DNA of 64,000 nucleotides from Tribonema minus (taxonomy: Eukaryota; Sar; Xanthophyceae; Tribonematales; Tribonemataceae). Each line of letters begins with the position of its first letter. Positions within the stretch are counted from its first letter, which is position 1. This document shows positions 55,736 through 64,000 of this stretch, piece by piece. The position numbers were made by a program, and so were the translations under genes. Location: positions 496,001 to 560,000 of the forward strand of contig JAFCMP010000401.1 of the NCBI GenBank assembly GCA_017506865.1, read 5' to 3'. The notes beneath the pieces were generated by a model. The model was not told the DNA's origin. It searched no databases and was given only the letters and a program-made list of their open reading frames with translations.

Positions 55736-58700
55736 TCAACATGGTTCATTCATGAGAGGCTGCTGCGGCGTATGTTGAAGCTCCTCCCCGCGCGCTCGCG
55801 CCCCCGCGCCCCGCCGCTTCTTCCCAAACACGACCGCCGCCACCTCCGCCTGCCGCGCCGCCACCGCCGCCGCCGCCGCCTCCGCCTCCGCCGCCGCCGC
55901 CGCCGCCGCTGCCTCGCCGCCGCCCCTGGCGGCAGCGTCCGCGCGCTTGCGCCGCGCGCGCAGCTGCTGCAGCCGGAGCTCGCGCGCGGCGCGGCCCTCC
56001 TCCACGCGGCGCGCCGCCGCCGCCGCCACCGCCGCCTCGCGCGCCGCGGCGGCGCGCAGCTGCGCGCGGCGGTAGTGCGCGAAGCCCTCCGCGTGGACGC
56101 GCAGGCCGCTGCCGCCGGCGGCGGCGGCGGCGCGCCCCTCGCAGACCCACAGCGCGCAGCCGGTGGCGCGGATGAGGCGCGCGTCGTGCGAGACGAGGAC
56201 GACGCCGCCGCGGTACGCGTTGATGCCGTCGATGAGCGCTGCCACCTGGAGACGGCGCGGGGGGGCGGAGGGGGGGGGGGGGGCGTAGGTATGTGCGCGG
56301 GACGTAAGGGGGTATGCATGTGTGTGTTGCTGCCGGCTGGAAGGCGCGGGGGGACGTGTGGGTATGCGTAGGTATGTGCGTGGGACGTAGGGGTATGCTG
56401 CGTAGGTACGTGTTGGGGCGATCGGAAGCGCGCCAAGACAGCGACGCGCTGAAGCGTGAGGTGGTTCCGCTGACGCGCGCGCACGCGGCCACGAGAGGGC
56501 TCGACTGCGTTGCTTCTGCAGCACTTGCGTGGTGCCTGGCCTGGCGCGCACTCGCTCGCCTGACTCGAGGGGGAGGCAGGTGGTCAGGCGGCTCATCTAG
56601 CGGCAGCAGCGCGTGCGTCCGCGCCAGCGAGGGCGGCACTATGTACATGCTTCTTCAAGTACAAACTTCAAGTACAAGCTTCAGTGCATGACTTCTGAGA
56701 CATGTGTGCGCTCGGCGCGCGAGCAACCGTTGCCCTAACCCTAACCCTAATCCTAACCCTAATCCTAGCTCTATCCATAACCCTAAGCGCTCACCAACTC
56801 TAGGTCCAGGTGGTTGTTGGGCTCGTCCAGCAGCAGCGCGTGCGGGCGCGCGCGTGACAACTGCATCATACACACACAAAATATACTAGTGTGCGTATAC
56901 TCGTAACATGCGTAGGCCCGGTGCGCGCGCGCTCACCGACCCGAGGTCCAGGTGGCTGGTGGGCTCGTCCAGCAGCGGCCGCGGCAGCATGGTGCGACAC
57001 CCTTCAAGGACAAACTTCAAGTAAAAACTTCAAGTGACCGACTCCAGGTCCAGGTGGTTGGTGGGCTCATCCAGCAGCAGCAAGTGCGGGCGCGCGAGCG
57101 ACAGCGATGCCATGCACATAACTGCAAGCACAAAACTTCAAGTGACTCACCGGCTCGAGCTCCAGGTGATTCGTGGGCTCGTTCGGCAGCAGCGCGTGCG
57201 GGCACGTGAGCGACAGCGACACCATTTTCATACTTCAATTACAAAATTCAAGTGACTCACCGACTCAAGGTCCAGGTGATTCGTGGGCTCGTCCGGCAGC
57301 AGCGCGTGCAGGCGCGCGCGTGACAGCGACGCTGTACATACCCAAAACATACCAGTGTGCACAAACTTGTACCATGCATGGGCCCGGCGCGCGCACGCTC
57401 TCACCGACTCGAGATCCAGGTGATTCGTGGGCTCGTCCAGCAGCAGCGCGTGCGGGCGCGCGAGCGAGAGCGACGCGAGCACCACGCGCGCGCGCTGCCC
57501 GCCCGAGAGCGTCCCCATGCGCGCCAGGTGGAGCGCGCCGGCGAGGCCGAAAGAGCCCAGCGCGGCGCGCGCCGCCTGAGCGCTGATGCCCGCGTGCGCC
57601 CTCTGGAGGTGGTCGCACGCGCTTAGGCCCGGGGGGAGCTGGCAGATCGGAGAAGGGGAGGGGGGGGGGCAAGGGGGTTTGTGGGGTCAGGAGGGGGGGT
57701 GTTGGGGATGAACGATGGCAAACAGGTTCTGAGTTATGGAGGGGGGGCATTGGTGATGGATGAGGGTTCAAGGAATTGGTGATGCGTGGTGCAGCGCTGC
57801 TCAGGGTTAGGTTTAACTGATGCTCAACCCTAACTCTAACCCTAACCCTAAGATGCCCACACCAGTCCAGCGTGGCGAACGATGTGTGAACGATGTTGCC
57901 CTTTCATGAAGGGGGTCGCACAAGTTGGCTGCATGGAATAGCGAGTGTGAAGCGAAAAGGGGAGGGGGGGGGGGGGGGGGGGGGGGGCTGAGAGTGCGAG
58001 CAGAGCTGCAGCATGCCTCAGGCAAGCGCAATCGCTTCCATGCGAATTGCGCGAGCAACATGACAACACAAAATCGCTGTCACCGCATCGCACGTGATCG
58101 TCGCCAGCACAGTGTGAGGAGCGCCACCACTGCTACCCTAACCCTAACCCTAACCCTAACCCCGTCAGATGAGCATCACCAGCATTGTGTGCCCACCACC
58201 GCACCTCTCGCGTGCCACAGGCATATGCACACCGTGCAGCTGCTGTGCTCAAGACACACGCAGACGCCGACCGCCACAGCCAGCACTGCGTTGTGCTCCT
58301 CAATACATACAGCAGCAGCACAGGCAACAGCAGCACCGTGACCCATAGCACGAGCAGAGAAAACACAGCAGCCTTAGCATCATCACTATGGCGCGAGTGA
58401 GCAGCTGCATTCCCAGTTTGACAGGTTGTCTGTGAATACTTGTACTACAAAGTATACAACTTGAAGTCCCTCATTGTCAACGCAGTCATGTATTCACATG
58501 TCAACGTACTTCGAAGTGTGCAAGTGTGATCTTCGTTTGCAATCACCTGCGCCTCCAGGTGCTGCCCGTAGAAGCCAATCCGGAGGCGCGGGTCGCGCAC
58601 TACTTCCCCCTCCGTAGGCTCCAGGAACCCTGCCATCATATTCATGAGCGTAGTTTTGCCTGCGACCGAGAATGCGAGCAGTTTCAGAGACAGCAGACCG

Positions 58701-60407
58701 CTGTCATGCAGCTTTGTGCAGAACAGAGAAGCTCCCGGTAGCAGGAAAACAATCATGAATCAGCTGTGTACATGTGCAGGCGTATCTGGTACGGCACCAT
58801 TGCCACTTGTTCAACTGTCACGCCAAATGAAACAGCCAGCATTCATCTCATTGGCGGAAGGCGCTTGCGGCCAACCACTCCTTGTCACCTGGAGCTCTAC
58901 GATCTTTTGATGCGTTTCCATTCATGTATGCACCCCCCCGCACACCCATAATTGATAATTATACTTCAGAAGTTAATAATTAAGCGTTGCAGCGCACACT
59001 CCATAATTGATAATTATTGATAATTAAGCGTTGCAGCGCTCTGCTACCTGCGCCGTTGGGCCCCACGATGGCCACCCGTGTTGTCCCATCCACCTTGAAG
59101 TGCAGGCCCCTGAACAGCGGCGGCGGCGGCGGCGCGCTCGCAGGGCCACCGCCGGGCAGGCCGTCGGTTACGTCGCCGTAGCCGCTGAACCCCACGCCCA
59201 GAACCGACAGGCAGGGGTACCGCGCCGAGTCTCCCGCCTCTTCGGGCGATGATATGGCAAAGTTAACAGTGTAGTCTCTTGGTTTTGGGGGGGGGGCTGG
59301 GGGGGTATGGGAGGCCCCCTTTCTCCCCCCTGGCAAAGCAGCAGACACGCAGAGCCGGCGTGCTGTGAGGTTATGCAAAGCACTTTGTGAGGGATGGATT
59401 ACTCAGAGCCACAAGTGGGGAGCTGGTATTACAGGCACTGTTGCCTGGTGCTATGGGGTGGCATATCTTACTATTACATTTTTGCTCAAGTTCGTGAACG
59501 ATGTTCGCAAGCATGAATGTGCTCACAGGTGCCCGCAACAGGGGTCTGGGGGTGCTTGACAGGGGTGTGTCTCACGCAAAAGAGGCGCACCCCGGCGTCC
59601 CGTACACTCAGTGAGCCGCACGCCGGCTGAACGGCATACATGCGGAAGAGACACGCCAGGCACGGCATTCGGCTCGAGCTCAGGACGGCAGCGGCAATGC
59701 CGCAGCTGGCACCACTGACAGCGCTTATGAGCTTTACATCTCCAACCTTGTGTAGAAGCACAAAACACGAGCACCGCCACCTCCAAGAGCACATCGCACG
59801 CGCGCCCGTCAACACATATTGAGCCGCGCTCACCGGCGCCAGCGGCGGCGGCGGCGGCGGCGGCAGCCGCGCGGAACGCGTCGACGCCGGCGCCGTAACA
59901 GCGCCCAACACCTTGACATCTGCAGCCTCATGCAAAAAAAGAACACACCGCCACCTCCGAGAGCACATCGCACACACACACGTCAGCACACATCGAGCCG
60001 CGCTCACCGGCGCCAGCGGCGGCGGCGGCGGCAGCAGCCTTGGCGTCCTTCACGGCGGCGCGCGCCGCGTGCAACGCGTTCTGCGCGGCGGCGGCACGGA
60101 ACGCGTCGACGCCGGCGCCGTAGTAGCGCAGCTTGCGCCACTCGTCGAGGTGGACGATGTCCGTGCAGACGGCGTCTAGGAAGTCGGCGTCGTGGCTGAC
60201 GACGAGGACGGTGCCGCGCCACGCCTCCGCGAGGTGGCTCTCGAGCCACAGCACGGCGTGGAGGTCGAGGTGGTTGGCTGCGGCGCATGGGGTGTGTGGG
60301 GGGGGGGGGATGAGGTATGCAGAGTAGGTATGCTTGATGTGCGTGCGCGAGGCGGTCCTCGAGCCTCAGCACAGCGTGAACGTTGCGATAATTGACTGCT
60401 GCGCACT

Positions 60408-60441
<34 letters not shown>

Positions 60442-63400
60442 AGCAGGCGGGATAGGTTATGCTCCACGCGTTTGCGCCATGTGGTCATTGAGCCTCAGCA
60501 CGGCGTGGATTGGCTATGTGCGCACGGGGACAGGGGGGGGGGGGGGGGGGAGGGAGGGCTGGTAGGGTACGTATGCTTGATGGGTAGGTATGCTCAACGC
60601 ATGCGCACGAGGTGATCCGCGGGCCACAGCACGGCGTGGAGGTCAGGGGATGGTGTCGGTTGCGCGAGTGTGCGCGCCAGGGGGGGTCTTGCACAGTGCT
60701 CCAGGGGCTTAGCGACGGCTTTGATGGCTGAGTGTGCGTACTGCGCAGAGTTCGCCGCCATCACGCACTGCGCTGTGATCAAGCGAGTGCCTGCTGTACA
60801 GCGGGCTGAGCCTGGCGCCCCTAACCCTACCCCTGATTGAGTCTGACCCTTGCCCTAAGCTCGGCCCGACGCACTAATGACTCCCTGAGCCGATCACACG
60901 CACACACATACATACACACACACATACACACTCGCGCACACACACACACACAAGCTGCCGCCACGCGTGCTCTCCGCAGCAGCAAGTGAAGTGCACAACG
61001 CCCTCTGTCGCACAGCGCAACAAGCGACCACACACACGCAACACCCATCCTTGCGCACGGCACGCATTGCTGCCGCAGGACCGAGGCCGAGGCGTCACCA
61101 TCAGCATTGGGGCTCTCAAAACTAGGGTTAGGGTTAGGGTTAGAGGCGCATCTGGTCTCTCAACTGGGCTCGTCCAGCAGCAGCAGCTTGGGCTTGACGA
61201 GCAGCGCGCACGCAAGCGCCACGCGCATGCGCCAGCCGCCGCTCAGCGCTGCGGTCGGGCCGTCCTGCATGGCCTCGGTGAAGCCCAGGCCTGCACGCGC
61301 GCACGTTTTGAAAGAGAGTGAACATGGTCAACCCGCTGCAAAATGGTACACGCGCTGCTATGTGAGTTTGTGATGGCAGCGCTGGGGAGGGTCGCGAGAA
61401 GCGACGCTGTTTGCGCCGGCTTGCGTGAGCCCAGGCCTGCAATTGAAGAGAAATCAACGGGGGGAACATGTGAACATGTTCAACTTCAACCCGCTGCGAT
61501 ACCATTACACGTGCTGCTGGTGGTGTCGTGACGGCAGCGCTGGTGATGGCAGTGCAGTGGAGGGTCTCGAGAGGCAAATAAGAGCCGTTCGCGCTGGCTT
61601 GCGCGAGCCCGCTGCTGCAAATGCTGTGCTACGCGGCGACGCGGGCATGTACAAGGCTACAAGCGCTTCAGCATGCACAGAGTGTTGCAGATGCGCAGAT
61701 CAGGATGACGCTCCACTTCTTCAACTTCAAGCACTGCGGCGCGGTGCGCTGGTGCATGCACCATGCCTCAGTAGGCTAGTGTCGGTACAGCTTTGTATGC
61801 GCAGCGGCGGCCTGATGCCATGTGTGGTGTCCGTCTACGGCAACATGAGGACGCATGTCGACGCGGTACGCGGCGCTCAACGACCTGCGCTGTCGCGTGC
61901 CATGGAATAATGATGTGTGATTGATTTCTTAATTTCAATTCAAATCACTGACTTGTCGCTTGCGATGTACGCATCGAGGTATGGTCGGCATCCCCACACC
62001 TGCGCCGAGCTGACGTGTTGAATCACCAAACCGACAACACCGATTGTACTGCAGTACATACGCCCGACAGCCTGCATGGTTTAGCAAGGCTTAGCACTGA
62101 AGTAACACGGGCAGACGAGAGCATGCAGCATGCCTTCATACAGGGATGGCACTCACAGTGGTGACTTGGCTCGCTTAGAAATAGAGTGCAATGGCGACCG
62201 TTGCGCAGCGCACCCCACGAAGGGGCGGTGCGCAAGCAAACACTGCCGCACGCTGTCCGCACCATCACAGATCACAAGAATAGCACTGCACGCGCAACTG
62301 CTGAAGAACAGCGAGGAGAACCATGCTGATAACATAGAAGGTCGCATAGTGGCAGCGCTCACCGGTGAGAATGACGCGCACGCGCCCCTCCGCGGCGTCC
62401 GCACCGATCGCCACCAGCTCCTCCCCCACGACTCTCAGCCGCTCCAGTCGCTCCATCCACTTGGCGTCCTCTGCCGCCAGCGCAGCAGCAGCGCCGCCCT
62501 CCCCACCGCCGCCGCCGCCGCCGTCGCTGTCATGAGAACCTGCGTTGCCACCCCTGCCGCTGTTGCCGCCGCCTCTGCGCCCACCCTTACCGCTGCTGCG
62601 GCCATGGCTTACGCTGCTGCCGCTGCCGCCACCTCGCCTTCCGCCGCCGCCGCCGCCGCCGCTGCCGCCGTTGCCGCCACTGCTGCCGCCGCCGCCGCCG
62701 TCTGCACCGCCGCCGCCGCCGCCGTCGCCATCCGCTGCCTCGATCTCCGCCAGCAGCGCCGCCTCCTCGGCGAGCAGCGCCGCGCGGCGCTCGTCCGCGG
62801 CGAGCACCTGCTGCACGACCGCCTGCGCGCTCGCGGGCGCCTCCTGCCGCACCAGCAGCACGCTCGTGCCCGCCGGCAGCGGCAGCGCGCGCGCGGCGAG
62901 GAAGCGCAGCAGCGTCGTCTTGCCCCTGCGCGCAGCGCGGCGGCGGCGGCGGCGGCGGCATGGGTTATTGTCATGCTGATGCGGGGTGCCCCATGACTTT
63001 TGCACAGATGTATGGTTCATCAAGCAGGGGCTCGCTGAAGGTGTGCAGAATGGTACAAGCGCAGGGGCTTGCGGCGGCGGCGGCGCATGCGGCGCAAAAA
63101 AGAAAACGGCACAGCGCCACGGCTCCGCTGCGCTTGCGAGACGCGACACTACATGCACATGATGCGTAAACACCAGCGGTGATCACGCGGAAGCCCTACA
63201 GTCAGGGTCACACTTAATGTCAGCTTGCGCAGGGCCGCAGGGAGTCGCGGTGCGCGTCGCGCAGCACCGGTCACCCGGCAAGAGCGCTGAGACGTGCCGT
63301 TCGTACACGTAGACAAAGTAACAATCTAAGCGGCCGGCCCAAAAGCCCCATAGGTGGGCTTGCGGTGCACCCAGCCCCGACACTCCTTACGCCAGTGACG

Positions 63401-64000
63401 CCTCACGTCGCCTTATGCCTCAGTGAGTCAGGCACCTTGTGTGAAGCGGCAAGTTAGGGACAGCGCCGCCCAACCTCAACCCTAACCCTAACCGTAGGTC
63501 TAACCCTAAGGCGCTGCGTACCTGCCGTTTGGTCCCAGCAGCCCGTATCGCCTGCCGCTGGCCAGCTTGAGCGTGGCGTCGTCAAACAGCTGCGATTTAG
63601 GAGCGCTGATGCTGAAGTTCTCCACTCTCACGTCCACCTGCAGGGCGCAGCCGAGAACGAGGGTCAGATATGCGGCACAACCCTTGAGCACGCATTTGTG
63701 AAACGCGGTGGTGGCGGTGGCAGCAGCGGTGGCGGCGGCAGCGACGGCAACACGCTGCCAGGTGATGGCTGCCAGTGATGGCAGGACGGTCGGCGAATGC
63801 CAAGCGCATGCTGACGACCGAGGCCGACTGTACACCATCAGGCACTACATGGACATGACACCGTGCTCTTGCTGCGCACGAATGCAGCACCCGCGCAGGC
63901 ATACGCTCGGCCGCCAACCCACCTCGCCGTCGTCGCGCGCCTCCGCCGCCGCGCCGCCCGCCAGCGACAGCGCGAAGGCCGACAGGCCGGGGTCCGCGCT
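55736..64000 (-). CDS. ABC-F ATPase (GCN20/ABCF-like), 5' end outside window
   Basis: Nine exons join in phase, read from high to low: beyond 64000 to 63923, 63637-63522, 62925-62363, 61290-61165, 60277-60008, 59296-59048, 58659-58547, 57638-57405 and 56245-55736, giving about 752 visible residues. ABC-F proteins have two fused nucleotide-binding domains and no membrane part; GCN20/ABCF members act on ribosomes. Domain 1: Walker A split as [14 protein letters not shown], signature [13 protein letters not shown], Walker [15 protein letters not shown]-loop [10 protein letters not shown]. Domain 2: [62 protein letters not shown]. All catalytic motifs are intact. Oddities are a Gly/Ser insert of about 80 residues between Walker A and the signature of domain 1, and a C-terminal Ala/Arg/Glu coil ending [15 protein letters not shown]. 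Introns carry many decayed exon-edge copies. The N-terminal region is not in the window. Confidence 0.9.
56734..56790 (-). repeat. Interstitial telomere-like CCCTAA array
   Basis: Starts ccctaaccctaaccctaatc and continues with degenerate units, ending ccataaccctaa directly beside the outermost decayed ABC-F exon copy. It lies inside an ABC-F intron. Confidence 0.85.
56791..57330 (-). repeat. Five tandem decayed copies of the ABC-F Walker B exon end
   Basis: The functional exon end (57405-57450: [14 protein letters not shown] plus GTGAG donor) recurs with donor-side starts near 57257, 57147, 57035, 56932 and 56791, spaced 103-144 bases. Translated copies read [48 protein letters not shown] and [12 protein letters not shown]. 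Several keep a GTGAG-like donor and a tail resembling cttgaagttt. All are on the gene's strand in intron 8. Confidence 0.92.
57826..57852 (-). repeat. Interstitial telomere-like CCCTAA array
   Basis: aaccctaactctaaccctaa followed by ccctaag; four units, one degenerate. In an ABC-F intron. Confidence 0.8.
58134..58161 (-). repeat. Interstitial telomere-like CCCTAA array
   Basis: Four perfect CCCTAA units, the cleanest such array in the window, in an ABC-F intron. Confidence 0.88.
58945..59040 (-). repeat. Tandem AT-rich duplication beside ABC-F exon donor
   Basis: cataattgataatta, then taattaagcgttgcagcgc, occurs twice (about 58947-58996 and 59003-59040), ending a few bases from the donor of exon 59296-59048. 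Confidence 0.75.
59820..59910 (-). repeat. Decayed copy of ABC-F exon 60277-60008 end and donor
   Basis: gccgcgctcaccggcgccag followed by a (gcg)n run and cggaacgcgtcgacgccggc matches 59997-60120, with the middle of the exon deleted. Flanking words (caaaa-acgagcaccgccacctcc, gagcacatcgcac) match on both sides. Confidence 0.8.
60345..60650 (-). repeat. Three decayed copies of an ABC-F exon start (LHAVLWLES region)
   Basis: Functional bases 60239-60268 (tcgagccacagcacggcgtg, gaggtc) recur near 60357 (tcgagcctcagcacagcgtg), 60488 (tgagcctcagcacggcgtgg) and 60617 (cgggccacagcacggcgtgg). Two are followed by poly-G runs that stand for the C-rich acceptor tract on the coding strand. Spacing is about 120-130 bases. 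Confidence 0.85.
60408..60440. repeat. Long G homopolymer
   Basis: About 30 consecutive G; on the coding strand of the ABC-F gene this is a C-only tract ahead of a decayed exon copy. Its length is likely unreliable in any assembly. Confidence 0.85.
60893..60952. repeat. CA-rich microsatellite
   Basis: Degenerate (ca)n with interspersed ata, in an ABC-F intron. Confidence 0.85.
61121..61143. repeat. Interstitial telomere-like TTAGGG array
   Basis: ctagggttagggttagggtt: opposite orientation to the other arrays, and only about 20 bases from the end of exon 61290-61165 on its donor side. Confidence 0.85.
61282..61620 (-). repeat. Tandem repeats including acceptor of ABC-F exon 61290-61165
   Basis: aagcccaggcctgca at 61281 recurs as gagcccaggcctgca at about 61428 and, worn, as gagcccgctgctgca near 61604. 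Shared words between units include gaacatg-tcaacccgctgc and gatggcagcgctgg. Unit length is about 145-175 bases. Confidence 0.75.
63471..63512 (-). repeat. Interstitial telomere-like CCCTAA array
   Basis: caaccctaaccctaaccgta, then ggtctaaccctaagg; degenerate, ending 10 bases from the donor of exon 63637-63522. Confidence 0.8.

Noticed and set aside
61150-61175. Apparent non-GT donor (TTGAGAG) after LLLLDEPS in the ABC-F gene
   Set aside because: Placing the junction one base earlier gives a canonical GTTGAG donor, restores phase 1 and reads DEPTNHLD with the next exon, so nothing is unusual.
1-64000. tRNA, rRNA or other structured RNA genes
   Set aside because: I looked for tRNA B-box and A-box words and rRNA-like stretches on both strands and saw none convincing; a covariance search would be needed to exclude them.

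Overview
The window is nuclear DNA of a eukaryotic alga with a secondary, red-lineage plastid. The strongest evidence is a complete single-exon psbO gene (35659-36618, minus). Its product has a signal peptide ending ASA before Phe, then a transit region, then a thylakoid-lumen signal, as in ochrophyte, haptophyte or cryptophyte algae. Other genes are broken by GT-AG introns with very C-rich acceptor tracts. Coding exons are very GC-rich, and proteins carry long Gly, Ala, Pro and Gln runs. Short CCCTAA/TTAGGG arrays point to a TTAGGG-type telomere. A haptophyte or pelagophyte-like ochrophyte fits best, but I cannot assign a species.

I reconstructed eleven protein genes by joining exons with matching phase. 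In order they are: panB, ketopantoate hydroxymethyltransferase (minus, 3' end beyond base 1); a MAP3K-like protein kinase of 14 exons (plus, 6806-21331); a small secreted Cys-rich protein (plus, 22423-24867); an EF-hand protein with a myristoylation-type N-terminus (minus, 26100-28258); an F-box-like/ankyrin-type repeat protein (plus, 28507-31425); psbO (minus); a large coiled-coil protein with an apparent 2-nt frame slip (plus, 37125-42783); a J-domain protein (minus, 44589-45488); a QCR7/UQCRB-like subunit of complex III (plus, 45526-46412); an HSF-type transcription factor with giant Gln-rich regions (plus, 47991-53135); and an ABC-F (GCN20-like) ATPase (minus, 55736 to beyond 64000). Four neighbour pairs are head-to-head with short gaps: panB/MAP3K, EF-hand/ankyrin, psbO/coiled-coil and J-domain/QCR7. 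These suggest shared promoters. The genes do not form a pathway; this is an ordinary mosaic of metabolic, signalling, photosynthetic, respiratory and translation-related functions.

The unusual feature is in the introns. In panB, the kinase, the ankyrin gene and the ABC-F gene, introns or 3' flanks next to functional exons hold one to five decayed, same-strand partial copies of that exon edge, usually with its splice site. The clearest case is five extra copies of the ABC-F Walker B/H-loop exon end at 56791-57300. Other intron content includes a 1.5-kb non-autonomous copia-type LTR element with two 258-bp LTRs that read as identical (12222-13715), two inverted-repeat elements (1240-1658, 1931-2139), a dispersed repeat family, and interstitial telomere-like repeats concentrated at 56-64 kb.

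The long gene-free stretches are 31.4-35.6, 42.8-44.6, 46.4-48.0 and 53.1-55.7 kb. The first is visibly less GC-rich than the rest.
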